Of a DNA stretch of 64,000 nucleotides, positions 52,801 to 62,200 are shown in pieces. This DNA is from Oxyruncus cristatus (lineage: Eukaryota; Chordata; Aves; Passeriformes; Cotingidae): NCBI GenBank assembly GCA_013399855.1, contig VXAY01002825.1, positions 144,739 through 208,738 of the forward strand, written 5' to 3'. How positions within the stretch are numbered: the first letter of the stretch is position 1; every line of letters starts with the position of its first letter. The notes beneath the pieces were generated by a model that saw only the letters and a program-made list of their open reading frames with translations, searched no databases and was not told the origin of the DNA. Made by a program: the position numbers and the translations under genes.

Positions 52801-55800
52801 AGACAGAGATATAGGACAGACTATTGGAGTTGGAAGGGATCTACAAGGATCATCCAGTCCAACTGCCTGACCAATTTGGGGCTGACCAAGTTAAAACATG
52901 CTAAAGGCATTGTCCAAATGCCTCCTAAACGCTGACAGGCTTGGGGCATTGACCACCTCTCTAGGAGGCCTGTTCCAGTGTTTGACCACCCTCTCGATAA
53001 AGAAAGTTTCATACCTTTTTTTGCCTTGGTAGAATTGAAACACTTTCCCTTTATAGGCAAGTGAGAGTATTGTAGAAGTTTCAGAGAATGTATTAATGTA
53101 GGAAATGTTTTAAATCCTCTGATATTGTTCAGCAGGAAGGTCAATGTATGAATATAAATTGTTGCCATTCCTTCCATAGAAGTGTCAGGCCCTCCATTTC
53201 AGATAGCTTCAATGGATGAAAATGGAATCCTCAATATGTGGGTGAGTAATATATGTACGAAGAGTACAATGTGTTGGAATAATAAAATGCTTCAAATGTA
53301 GCAACTCACATTCAGAATTTCTGATGAGAATTTGCCCCCTGAAAAGTACAGCACATTAGCCATTCTGTTGGAATTTGCCTTAAAACTTTTGACCTGACTC
53401 CCTAATGTTGTCCTTAGGAAAAACTATCAACAGGTACATGAATTCATGAAAACAGGCAATCAGTAGCTTTACTTTATAGGAATATGTTCACATATTTCTA
53501 TTTATTTATTAACAGACCTCAGTCCTCTCTCACCCACCTACTTTATTTTAGAATCACAGTGTTGTCAGAGACTGTACTGAATATAGGGGAGAAATGACAT
53601 TCATAGTTTATATAAAATAAATGTTCAAGCGACAAAAAGTGAAAATCAGTGGTTAAGATTACCTTGTCTAAAATGGGATGACCAGGAAAGCACGAGGTCT
53701 GTTACTCTTAATTACTGTCCTGACAACTCTTCTTTCTATCAGATGTTTTCAGTCTTTTTTTTCCTGATGCAGCTTTGGCTCAGCTGTTGAACATGTTTGC
53801 ATCTGAATTGATCTTGCTTAAGGAACAGCTCGGTGAATAATAAGGAGATAAAAGTATTTCCCTTCTGTATCACTAATTAAGTCCCTTAGAACTCTACGTA
53901 ATTTGAGTAGCAGCAGATTCAGACCAAGTGATCTACCCTTTCTGTTTTATGAGTAGTGAAAAGCTTGGGAAATGTGTAACAATTTCTTATTTTGGGGGTT
54001 TAGGTGGTTTGTTTGTGAATGACCAAACCAACAAGATGCCAAATAACAATTAAGTGGAGAATGTAACTTGCCATATTCTGCTTTCCAGCAGGGAGCATCC
54101 AGCAGGCATGGGAAGCTATTTTTAGAATTACAGACATTGACAGGGGTTAGAGAATCTATCTGTGATCATTATAATGTTAAACCTGCCTCTCTAAATGTTC
54201 CTGTAGAGTTCTGTCATCCATTATTACAACCAGTTAAAAAACTGTGAAGTCTGGTAAATATTGATTGTTTATTTATGTTAAATATTGACTTTTCAGGTAG
54301 TTGTTGAGTTACAAAAAGTGGATTTAGCTGGTTCACAGACTGATTTAGGTGAGTACTGTACATTAAAGGTAGAATAAAACGTTCCAGTTTGGAGATTATG
54401 ATGTTAGAAGACAGAGAGTCAGTGATGCCAAGCAGTAGTTTAGAAGAAGGAAAAATTACTGATGAATAGATTAATTCTAAATAGTGCATATCTAATGTTT
54501 GGGGTTACTGGTTAGGTATAATGAGAATTATTTACACTGCTGTCTGAATCTCATCTGCTAATTCTGTATTGGTAATTGCCACTAAACAACCACATTTCTT
54601 ATATTGTCAGAACAGTTTTCTGTATCCCTAACAGCTTTTTTTGTCAAAGAATGTAAGATTCTGTGTCTTTGGTCCTCCTTACTTTAGTTTTAACGAATCT
54701 GTTACAATGCTTTTGCTGTTGCCTGTATCTCCATTTTGATAATTGTCCTGAAAGTTCTCTTTTGGGTAAGGTACTTAATTTAGTGTGAGAAAAGTAAAGA
54801 GCCAAGTCCATTCAGTTCCTTTTGAGTGATGTGAATAAAGCAAACTACATTCTTCGTTCTTTAAACAAACTTAGACTTACATACTTACCTGACTGGAAAA
54901 GGCTGTGATTAAAATCCTGATATATTTGAGAAAACATAAATAAACAATGAAGTAATGCCAACAAACCAGAATTTTGGATCACTTTTCTATAAGCTTGTGT
55001 GCAATGTCAGGCTATATTAAGCTGCTAAAGCTGGGTATTATGCCTGTGGAGAGGTACATTTTAAAGCTGTGGTCATGTTTTAAACACAGTTTTACTGCGA
55101 CCAGCTTTCATTTTTTTCCTCTTCAAAAAATTCTTGTCTTTGAAGGATTTTAATTATTTCTGATATCCTTTACTAACAAGCAAAATAGACCAATTTGTGG
55201 AGGCATTATTACAGTTTTTCCTTACTAAAATTTATTGTCAAAGATCCAAGTGAACTCAAATGTACATTTTAACTATTGCTAGAATTGGGTTTTATGGAGT
55301 GATATTACAGGATGTTATATGCATGCTGAAAAACTAAACCAAACATGTAATCATGTTTCCATTTCTGTCAAAAATTATAACTCTTCAGATTTGGATTCTG
55401 AAGTACAAAGTTGTAAATGATGTAAGATCTTATACATCAAAAACTGTATCTGAAGTAAACAATTTGATTATGAAATATCCTTTTACTTATTACCTTAGGA
55501 TTTAATTTAATGATTGCTCTTTTTTTATTGCAAAGTGCTTAAATCAGTTTAAATAATGATTTTATATAATTTTAGGTTTGGTTCCTGGAGGGAAAGTGAA
55601 GTTAGTACATAGCTCTACTATGGAATTGAATAACAGGTAAGAAAACTGGGGCATTTCAATTTTACATATGTATCTCACAAAGCTAATTCCTCCTATACTT
55701 TATCAGTTTGCTGTTATATAAGACATATTTAACATTATTTTCATTAGTTGTTTTGCAGGGTTTTTTTAATACACGTTTCTTCCTAGAGCTAGCCATAGAG

Positions 55801-58621
55801 ATTTTAAATCAAGAGTTTCTGTAAGTACTTGCATAGCTTTTGGAGACAACTTCCTGTATTTATGTCATCTTTTCCTTTTATGATTTTGTAGCCTTTTCCC
55901 AAAGGATATTCGCCAGAGAATGCCACAGACACTGACTATTAAATTTCTGTCTTCTAATCCCAATCATTTCATTGTTGGAACAAACATAGTGAGTAATGTT
56001 CTGAAATTCATCTCATTTTTATTTTTTGTTTTGGAAGAGTCCCGTTTAGTTGGAATTTTACCAGTAGGCTGTATATAAAATTTATAATTCAAACTTATTA
56101 TTAAAATCTGTTAGCGTTTAAAATTTGTTAGCTAGGAAGTATCTTTTAGGTAACAGCTCTGTGAATTATTTAACTTCTTCTTGTAATACCTATAATGCAA
56201 ATTTTGGGGGTTTTTGTTTAATTAATTTTCTTTATATTGTTCATAGGGTCTGGTAGGCCACGGTACAAGACATGATTTCAAAGTTGTTCCAAAGCTATTC
56301 AGGCCCCAGGAGAGAGGACTGAGATCAATAAGCATCACTGCAATTGATTTCTTCCCTTTTGGAAAGCCACTGTTTTTGGTATGAAAAAGTTTTAAAAGAA
56401 GTTTCATTTTTTAATTACTTGCTGAGGGAGTATTTCTAATTTGACATATTTAACTAGATGTGATAATTGATTTACATCACTAATTCCAATCTGCCATGAA
56501 GATTTTAAATGTAAGCACTATTTACAGAGTCACTGTAAAAATTTATTATAATGTGAAAATTCTAGGAAATCTTCCTGATGTAGAGGTGACCAGGATTGTA
56601 AGTTATTTTCTGTTTTCACAGAACAGTTTCTTTTGTACATGGGTTAGAGCAAACTTGTAAATGTTAGACAAAGGTTATCAGAAGATACCTGGAAGCAGTG
56701 GTGTCTGCCTATCTTTGATTTAGTTGTTCATTATGAATCAGTTTAATATCATTATACTATTAAACACAACCTGTCCTATTGAAAGCTTTTCTTGGTTTTA
56801 CAGAGTACATGTGGCACTAAGCAGACCTTGCCCCAGTTCAGACTGCTGTCAAGTTGTGCTGGATGATAGTATTAGTGAAGTTGGAGAACTTTTTGTAAAA
56901 TAGGAAATTAGGACTATAACCCAGGATTAGTGGATACTCTAGTGTGCTTACATACAGCAGTACAGAGTGACTGCTTTTGAACTCAGGATTACATATTGAT
57001 ACATAAATACAAGAGTTAAAATCCAGATAGTCCACAGAGTGAGATATGAGAGACCTGTGCCACTCGAGTCAGATACCTAATTTTATTCATGGGCTTGATA
57101 TTCTCAAGAGTTGAACAGCAGTTTTTATCTTGCTTAGTTTGCTTTGTCCCAGAAGGTGTTTTCTTTTTGACTGTGATGTAGGTTGGCTGTTCTGATGGAA
57201 GCATTAGATTACACCAGATGACATCAGAGTATCCTGTCATGCAGTGGAATGACAGCACAAATGGCCAGCCAGTTATTGCCCTGCAGTGGTCTTTAACAAG
57301 ACCTGCTGTGTTCTTTGCCCTGGATGCATCATCTAATATTTACATTTGGAATCTTCTGGAAAATGATTTGTTGCCTGTGGCAAAAGAGACTATTCCATCA
57401 GAGAAGTAAGTGCATTGCATTTCTCTCTTTTTAACAAAATATTACTTTTATTACATGGGGGATTTTTTTGCTTGACATTAAATGTTCACTAGAGTTGGCT
57501 TTTGTAACTGTGTTTTGTAAACTACTGAAGGTGTGAAAACAAACTATGGAGAGCTAATTTTTAGTTTATCTTTATTTACCTATTATTTTATGCAGTCTGA
57601 TAAAGGAGAAGTACTGTTAGTATAAATCAAAATCAGGTATAGTGTTACCAGTTGGGACAGATTTCTGTACAAGGAGCAGCTGCTGCTTAAATGAAGAGAA
57701 AAATTTTTTTGCCACTAAAATCACTGGATTTTAAGTTCATTTAAGTTCAAAACAGGCAAGATGTTGGACAACATTTTAAAATGCCTTTATACGGTATGGT
57801 TACCAATCTAGAGAAATACATTGTGATCGTTGTCACAAAGTAAACAAGAATATTTTTGCCTGGCACTTATTCACCACAGAGAACACCAGGGTAGTCTCAC
57901 AATGCTGTTCCCGGAGCCAGGGTAGAGACCTGGTAGCCTGTAGATTGATGCACAACAGCAGCTTTGTTCAACCTTGCTGAAGTAAAACCTTTAAGATACT
58001 CTTTCCTTCCTGATGGGTGTCCTACTGGGGAACTCTGTCCTCCCTAGGCTTAAGTCACCCTTGGTGAATGTCCCTCTGACTGAAAGTTTCCCTTGTACCT
58101 TGTGAGCTATAGCAAAGTGCTGCTAGTTTTGGGAGAAAACTGTACAATTTTAAAACTTGTTACACTGTACTGGAAAATGCCATAAAACAGTATTCATTTT
58201 TAGAACCTTGAAATAATTTTCAAGTCATGATTAGAAATTGATAGTGGAATGCATGGGGGAAGAATTGCGTGTTGTATTTACATTTAATGATTGCAATTGG
58301 TGAAAAGCTAAAGAAAATGCTGGGATTTGAGCAGAAAAAAGGAATCATTTAGCTGACTGTTAGTAACCTGGTATAAACATGTTTGAAAGCACCAATTTCT
58401 ATTAATTTTGCCTCAGTTACAAACCACTTCCCTGTTCTTCTGATTTCAGGGTTGTCGCTATGGCTCTACTGGGAGAACCAGAAAAAGCCAATGGACTGTT
58501 GGGCATTGTGCTGGCCAAAGAACCTGGCCAGATAGACATTCAGTATCTAAAGAAGAAGTGGGCATCACCTCAACCTAAAGAATCTGACAAACTGCATTCT
58601 ATTTTATTACAGTCTTTTTAG
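31646..58621 (+). CDS. DYNC2I1: DYNC2I1 (WDR60), dynein-2 intermediate chain 1, complete spliced gene
   Basis: Intermediate chain of cytoplasmic dynein-2, which carries intraflagellar-transport trains back from the ciliary tip; loss in humans causes short-rib thoracic dysplasias. I traced 24 coding exons: 31646-31660, 34427-34480, 35326-35755, 36338-36390, 37004-37327, 37927-37985, 39659-39716, 41935-42012, 42797-42992, 44648-44750, 47349-47478, 47986-48097, 48477-48571, 48898-49024, 49909-50081, 50660-50822, 51981-52094, 53180-53241, 54297-54348, 55576-55636, 55892-55988, 56247-56378, 57182-57405, 58450-58621. All have AG acceptors and GT donors, and phases agree throughout, giving 3,084 nt, or 1,027 residues (human: 1,066). 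Residues 1-23 match the human N-terminus closely. Residues ~24-330 are Lys/Arg/Glu-rich and coiled or disordered. Residues ~345-385 are acidic. A conserved block with [16 protein letters not shown] and [10 protein letters not shown] follows, then the WD-repeat propeller (~590-1,015) with VWDLREDS and NIYIWNLL. Intact; no frameshift seen. Confidence 0.97.
31661..34426 (+). other. DYNC2I1: DYNC2I1 intron 1
   Basis: 2.8 kb. The first 200 bases are still CpG-rich, then AT-rich. It contains copy B of the coding-like dispersed repeat (32261-32327). Nothing else was recognised. Confidence 0.85.
32261..32327 (+). repeat. Coding-like dispersed repeat, copy B (intron 1)
   Basis: About 65 bases matching the reverse complement of 30822-30887 with roughly seven codon differences, about four of them synonymous. 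Within it TTTCAGTGA and TTTACTGAAA form a short imperfect inverted repeat. No known element recognised. Confidence 0.75.
34427..34480 (+). CDS. DYNC2I1: DYNC2I1 exon 2
   Basis: 18 codons, [18 protein letters not shown], nearly identical to the human N-terminal segment. Acceptor CTCTAG, donor GTGATT; phase 0 at both ends. Confidence 0.95.
34481..35325 (+). other. DYNC2I1: DYNC2I1 intron 2
   Basis: 845 bases, AT-rich, T-rich before the acceptor. No feature recognised. Confidence 0.85.
35326..35755 (+). CDS. DYNC2I1: DYNC2I1 exon 3 (charged region)
   Basis: Largest exon, 430 nt, phase 0 to 1. Extremely rich in Lys, Arg, Glu and Asp ([30 protein letters not shown]). Low-complexity and probably a helical or disordered N-terminal extension, the part that binds dynein-2 light chains in the known complex. 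Contains a (GA)7 run at 35505-35519. The donor is G|GTAAGT; an alternative reading past it ends in a stop within a few codons. Confidence 0.95.
36338..36390 (+). CDS. DYNC2I1: DYNC2I1 exon 4
   Basis: 53 nt, phase 1 to 0, [18 protein letters not shown]. Acceptor TTTCTAG, donor GTAAAG. Confidence 0.92.
37004..37327 (+). CDS. DYNC2I1: DYNC2I1 exon 5 (charged region)
   Basis: 324 nt, exactly 108 codons. Begins [20 protein letters not shown] and ends RKKHDLR. It matches the human segment around KYWLYKEEGERRHRK in position and character. Confidence 0.95.
37328..39658 (+). other. DYNC2I1: DYNC2I1 introns 5 and 6
   Basis: Two introns separated by exon 6 (37927-37985). The block 38690-39040 is more GC-rich than its surroundings and is interrupted by a short poly-A near 38823. 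It may be an unrecognised repeat; nothing else stands out. Confidence 0.7.
37927..37985 (+). CDS. DYNC2I1: DYNC2I1 exon 6
   Basis: 59 nt, phase 0 to 2, [19 protein letters not shown] plus AG. Two overlapping donors exist, AAT|GTAAGG and GTAAG|GTAAAT. Only the second keeps exon 7 open; the first would run into an in-frame TAA. Confidence 0.88.
39659..39716 (+). CDS. DYNC2I1: DYNC2I1 exon 7
   Basis: 58 nt, phase 2 to 0, (R)[19 protein letters not shown]. Acceptor TTTTTCAATAG, donor GTAAAA. Confidence 0.9.
39717..41934 (+). other. DYNC2I1: DYNC2I1 intron 7
   Basis: 2.2 kb, AT-rich; no repeats or conserved element recognised. Confidence 0.85.
41935..42012 (+). CDS. DYNC2I1: DYNC2I1 exon 8
   Basis: 78 nt, 26 codons, ending NYEDDFE at the donor GTAAGT. 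Corresponds to the acidic CEDDFEDYEDDFE region of human WDR60. Confidence 0.95.
42797..42992 (+). CDS. DYNC2I1: DYNC2I1 exon 9 (acidic region)
   Basis: 196 nt, phase 0 to 1. Begins [16 protein letters not shown], then [16 protein letters not shown], matching human KEIQEIQRAINAENERI. The donor is G|GTATGT; reading on reaches a stop in the intron. Confidence 0.96.
42993..44647 (+). other. DYNC2I1: DYNC2I1 intron 9
   Basis: 1.7 kb; no recognisable feature. Confidence 0.85.
44648..44750 (+). CDS. DYNC2I1: DYNC2I1 exon 10
   Basis: 103 nt, phase 1 to 2. Includes [14 protein letters not shown], equivalent to human CGIFVDFASASHRQ. Acceptor ATATCACAG, donor GTAAGT. Confidence 0.94.
44751..47348 (+). 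other. DYNC2I1: DYNC2I1 intron 10 (longest traced intron after intron 1)
   Basis: 2.6 kb of AT-rich sequence; nothing recognised beyond scattered short frames. Confidence 0.85.
47349..47478 (+). CDS. DYNC2I1: DYNC2I1 exon 11 (conserved core)
   Basis: 130 nt, phase 2 to 0. Encodes [18 protein letters not shown] and [20 protein letters not shown], the best-conserved stretch relative to human. Confidence 0.97.
47986..48097 (+). CDS. DYNC2I1: DYNC2I1 exon 12
   Basis: 112 nt, phase 0 to 1. [20 protein letters not shown], then [13 protein letters not shown]; near-identical to human. Confidence 0.97.
48477..48571 (+). CDS. DYNC2I1: DYNC2I1 exon 13
   Basis: 95 nt, phase 1 to 0. Ends [17 protein letters not shown], equivalent to human PKIDTPRLCSFLRAACQ. 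Confidence 0.96.
48898..49024 (+). CDS. DYNC2I1: DYNC2I1 exon 14
   Basis: 127 nt, phase 0 to 1. [15 protein letters not shown], then [12 protein letters not shown], leading into the WD region. Confidence 0.95.
49909..50081 (+). CDS. DYNC2I1: DYNC2I1 exon 15 (first WD unit)
   Basis: 173 nt, phase 1 to 0. [14 protein letters not shown], then [20 protein letters not shown], a WD-type strand matching human LCVWDIWQPSGPQKVLI. Confidence 0.96.
50660..50822 (+). CDS. DYNC2I1: DYNC2I1 exon 16 (WD unit)
   Basis: 163 nt, phase 0 to 1. [18 protein letters not shown], then [17 protein letters not shown]; canonical WD ending VWDLRED. Confidence 0.97.
51981..52094 (+). CDS. DYNC2I1: DYNC2I1 exon 17
   Basis: 114 nt, phase 1 to 1. 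[20 protein letters not shown], then SLSCQE; human has [20 protein letters not shown] here. Confidence 0.95.
52131..52164. repeat. Short tandem repeat AGGTATCT(AC)TTT, three copies
   Basis: AGGTATCTTT, AGGTATCTACTTT and AGGTATCTACT in a row, just inside intron 17. Confidence 0.85.
52811..53020 (-). mobile_element. CR1 LINE 3' fragment in DYNC2I1 intron 17
   Basis: GGAGTTGGAAGGGATCTACA, CATCCAGTCCAACTGCC and CATTGTCCAAATGCCTCC are hallmarks of a CR1 3' region read in reverse. About 210 bases, antisense to the gene, with the terminal octamers missing or diverged. Confidence 0.88.
53180..53241 (+). CDS. DYNC2I1: DYNC2I1 exon 18
   Basis: 62 nt, phase 1 to 0. [15 protein letters not shown], equivalent to human FHIASLDESGVLNVW. 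Acceptor TTCCATAG, donor GTGAGT. Confidence 0.95.
53242..55575 (+). other. DYNC2I1: DYNC2I1 introns 18 and 19
   Basis: AT-rich introns either side of exon 19 (54297-54348); no repeats recognised. Confidence 0.8.
54297..54348 (+). CDS. DYNC2I1: DYNC2I1 exon 19
   Basis: 52 nt, phase 0 to 1. [17 protein letters not shown]; human has VVVELPKADIAGSISDL. Confidence 0.95.
55576..55636 (+). CDS. DYNC2I1: DYNC2I1 exon 20
   Basis: 61 nt, phase 1 to 2. [20 protein letters not shown]; human has GLMPGGRVKLVHSALIQL. Confidence 0.95.
55892..55988 (+). CDS. DYNC2I1: DYNC2I1 exon 21
   Basis: 97 nt, phase 2 to 0. [20 protein letters not shown], matching human [20 protein letters not shown]. Confidence 0.96.
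56247..56378 (+). CDS. DYNC2I1: DYNC2I1 exon 22
   Basis: 132 nt, 44 codons, phase 0. [20 protein letters not shown], then [17 protein letters not shown] propeller. Confidence 0.96.
57182..57405 (+). CDS. DYNC2I1: DYNC2I1 exon 23 (WD units)
   Basis: 224 nt, phase 0 to 2. [13 protein letters not shown], then [20 protein letters not shown] followed by YIWNLLEND, clearly matching human. The donor GTAAGT splits the Lys codon. Confidence 0.97.
57406..58449 (+). other. DYNC2I1: DYNC2I1 intron 23
   Basis: 1.0 kb; slightly GC-richer between 57880 and 58110, without a recognisable repeat or exon. Confidence 0.8.
58450..58621 (+). CDS. DYNC2I1: DYNC2I1 exon 24 (terminal coding exon)
   Basis: 172 nt from phase 2 to the TAG stop. 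[32 protein letters not shown], then SILLQSF and stop. It aligns with human LVAMAAVGEPEKAGG and IDIQHLKRRWAAPE; the bird tail is shorter. Confidence 0.97.
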
Positions 58622-58795
58622 AAAGAAGGTTGTACAATTTATTGCAAAATTTCTAGATTATTTTTGTCTGCAATTAAAATATTTGTAATTTCGTATTTGT
58701 ATATAACTTGTATATACTTTAAAGAATATCAATACAGTATTTCAATATATTTTATCATAAAAATGTCAGAATAAAACCATTATTGTACTCAAAAA
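58622..58795 (+). terminator. DYNC2I1: DYNC2I1 3' UTR and polyadenylation signal
   Basis: AT-rich 3' UTR of about 170 bases. ATTAAA at 58673-58678 and a canonical AATAAA at 58770-58775 are both present; the latter, followed by T-rich sequence, is the more likely signal. Confidence 0.75.
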
Positions 58796-58921
58796 TATGA
58801 TGAACTGTTTTTCATTATTGAAAGTACTCTAAATGTATATGTATTTTTTTAAAATAGCAAAAATGTATTCTTGTAAATTGCATGGCTGTTTCTCATTATT
58901 CCACTCTGAACTAAATCACAG

Positions 58922-59228
58922 CAATCCTTTAACAAGCATAAGGTTGTGCCTCTGTACAAACTGAAGGTAAGGAGTTTTCCACCCCTTTTGAACACTAATG
59001 CTTTGTAAAACTTTCTTATAGCTACCTAAAGATGTTATGCAAACATATCAGAATACAAATTTACATCACAAATATCTTACTTCTGATTTTGACCCTGAAG
59101 CTTTGCAAAAGGAATACCTGAGTAACTCAAGTTCTGAGATGTACACTACCTGTTTGGATCACTCTAATGTGAACAATATGCTTGGGAGATGTCCTGACAT
59201 TCTAAATCCTTTGGGATTTCTGATGTAA
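58922..59228 (+). other. Candidate two-exon coding end, unidentified
   Basis: Block one (58922-58966, 15 codons, QSFNKHKVVPLYKLK) follows an acceptor AAATCACAG and ends at the donor GTAAGG. A 55-base intron with a textbook branch site (CACTAATG) ends in TTTCTTATAG. Block two (59022-59228) continues in the same phase for 68 codons to TAA: LPKDVMQTYQNTNLHHKYLT, SDFDPEALQKEYLSNSS, and ending ILNPLGFLM. It does not extend the DYNC2I1 frame, since splicing from exon 23 would hit a stop. I do not recognise the protein and found no upstream exon. It could be the end of an undescribed gene, a dead gene remnant, or chance; the unspliced alternative is a 63-codon frame from ATG 59037. Confidence 0.3.
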
Positions 59229-62200
59229 AACAGAAAATACTGACCTGTTTAATCCTGCAAATAATTTCCAAAGCTCTTGTACTGAGAAAGAGGGTAACTG
59301 TTTATTATATGATACTAATTTTTGTACACTATTGGTAAAGTTTGGATCAAAACCAAGCACTGAAAATATCTTTTGTAACCTAACAACTTCTGGCTTAAGG
59401 ATCATGAGGAAAACCCTGATTAAACAAACACAGGTTCAGTGAAAAAAAGCACAATTGGAAGACAGTTATTTTAGTATTTAGCAAACATGTATATTTAAAC
59501 TATTTACCATCTCTATATAAAATACACTGAAATATTTGTAAATTTGAATTAATTAATTGAAAATGTTTTTGTGTGTAAGTTGTTACTTAAATTGAGCAAA
59601 CTCAACTATGGCCACATGATGGTGCCAAGCCACAGCAGTAAAACAAATGAGTGCCTTATAAAACAACATCCACCACTTTGGGAGTGAGTCTGCTGTTGTC
59701 CACTGCAGAATTCCAGAGATGAACTGTTGCAGAAATGCATATTGCAGAAATAATTTTTGCAATCCTAGTTCCCTGGTCATCCATGGGATCTGTTTTTTTT
59801 AATGTGCATAAACACAAGTGACCCTTCTCAACTTCGTTCTTGGATTTATACAGCAGTGATATACAGTACAAGTTAAATTAGAATACCTTTAGTAATACAG
59901 ATAAAGAAGAAAGGGCAGGTCCTTTTCCCAGTAAGGTAGCAGAGCATCACTACTGTAACACAGTCAAAAACCAAACCCAAATCTCTCACTCTTTCCACTC
60001 CAAAGCAAGAGACTGACACTCACTCCCCACACTCCACCATTCCTTCCCCCCAATTTAAGATCAAAATTCAGTTTTGAAACTATAGTAATCTTTTGAGAGA
60101 AATCTATTGTCATTTCATCACGTCCATCAGGACTTCCCATCCTGAATTTTCGCTCCTGCACACAGTTCTGTGCATGGAAACTGTGAGAAAATGGTTGGTT
60201 TTTTTTTTTTTTTGCCTTGTGCCACCTGGTGCAGTGGTGGTGGGTTTTTTCAATATGCAAAAAGGAAAAAGTACTGTCAGCTTTCACACAGAAGTACCTG
60301 TCACTACTTTTGAGCTGCTGTTGATAGGGATGCTTGAATTCAAATGTCCAAGTATTTCAGGCCAGTTATGCTTGTACTGCCTGGAGAGTCATTTCCTGCA
60401 CTGCAAATCAGTGTAATAATGTAAGTTTATCCTGTGCTGCGATGAGAATGGGAGGAAAAAATGTGTTGAAGCTGCTCCTTTTTTGCATGTTTTCTCGCTG
60501 GGTAAATGAGGGCCTTTAGAGAAATGCTTCCTGCCATCTTAGCAGTTGGACCTATTGATGTCCCCATGTTGGACCATATGCCAGAGAAGTGGGAAGTGCT
60601 AGGCTGCAATACAAGGAAAGCATTCCGTGCATAAGGACTTATGAAATTGTTTCAAATAACACGTTTAAATTTCCATCAGCTACTTCTAATGATTGTCAAG
60701 TTTATCTTGTTAACATAAAGTCTTGGATTTTATGCAGAAGAAAGCAACATGATTAATTAGAAATGAGACTCGGTGTATGAAAAAAAAGTTCACTGTATTC
60801 ACATATCCCTGTAATTTTAACCAGTGCCTCTGATACATGTGAACATGCACACACACATTCTGTGGAATGATCTTTATACGGGACATAAACGCTACCATCT
60901 TGAAACATTTCAATCAGACCAAATAAACACAGTTTTCCCCACCTGTAGTCAATTTTGGAATACATATTCTTAACAGTATGAACTGTAGCTAAAATTAACT
61001 GGCCCACATAATAGACATCATTCAATTTATATAAAAGTTAAATTACTATCCACCCATATTAACAACTTCTATAAAATACAATCTCCTGCTCTTCAGCCAA
61101 CAAATCCTGGCACCAAGGCTGATAAATTTGAAATATGCAAAATGCCAGAAAGTTCTGGATAAACTTCTGCTTTTATTTTCCACTTCATGAACGTGCTTTG
61201 AAAGCCTTTTCTATTTAGAACATAAATATTAATATTGTTTTCATTCAATTTTGTCATCTCACAGATGGGAAACTGAAGTTTTCAGTAGCTGAATCATAAG
61301 TTAACCGAGGAACAGAATTCTGGAATCAGATGGCTGATTTCTTACAACTGTTTAGAAATGCTTTTATTAACCTGTCAGCCTATATTTGCAGCAGATCTTG
61401 AGAGAACAGGAATAGAATGACTCTTGTTTTGTACCAGAACATTTCTTTTTATTGTACTGAAGGTGACCATCCTACTCAATGCAATTTTACCTTCATTAAT
61501 TATTGCTGTCATTTAGTTAAGACTAATGAATGATACTGGAGCATTGTAGCCTCCATAGCAATGAGGGAATATTCTGCTAGCTGAATATTTTTACCAGAAC
61601 ACATTTAAATCATGGAAGTAGAAGCTTTTTCCTGAGGAGTTGGCAAGTCCATCTAGGTCTGTTCTAGGTGCAGAAATCTGCTGGACTAAAGCAAATACTC
61701 AAGTGTCATTGAATTACTCAGACTGTTGGAATAGGCCGATGTAAAATTCACTTGGGACGTGGCCTGAGTGTGGCCATCGGTTGTGAAATCCAAACCAGGA
61801 AAGGTCATGAAGATACCGGGACAGGAAAATGGCTAATGAGCCCCATATTTTTATTACTAATTTCTCTTATATTCTATTTATAGACAATTGCCTGTTTTTC
61901 CATGTGTTTCTGAGCCTCCTCAGCTGAGAGGAGGAAGGCAGATGTTTGATAGCACTGATGGGCTTGATTTTCAGCACAAGGAAATCTATGCTTTTCTCTT
62001 CATATCAGTTGCTAACATAGTGTGAAATACAGACTTGAATAAAAGCACCAACATTTGTACATAGTTTGGAAAATCTGTATTTTTCATGGATGCAGCTTAA
62101 ACTTTTTGACATTGTGTCATTAAACTGATGGAATTTCATCTCCAAATGATTTATATCCTACTATAAATTAAAGCGGCCTAAGGACTCTGTTTCCCGGTTA

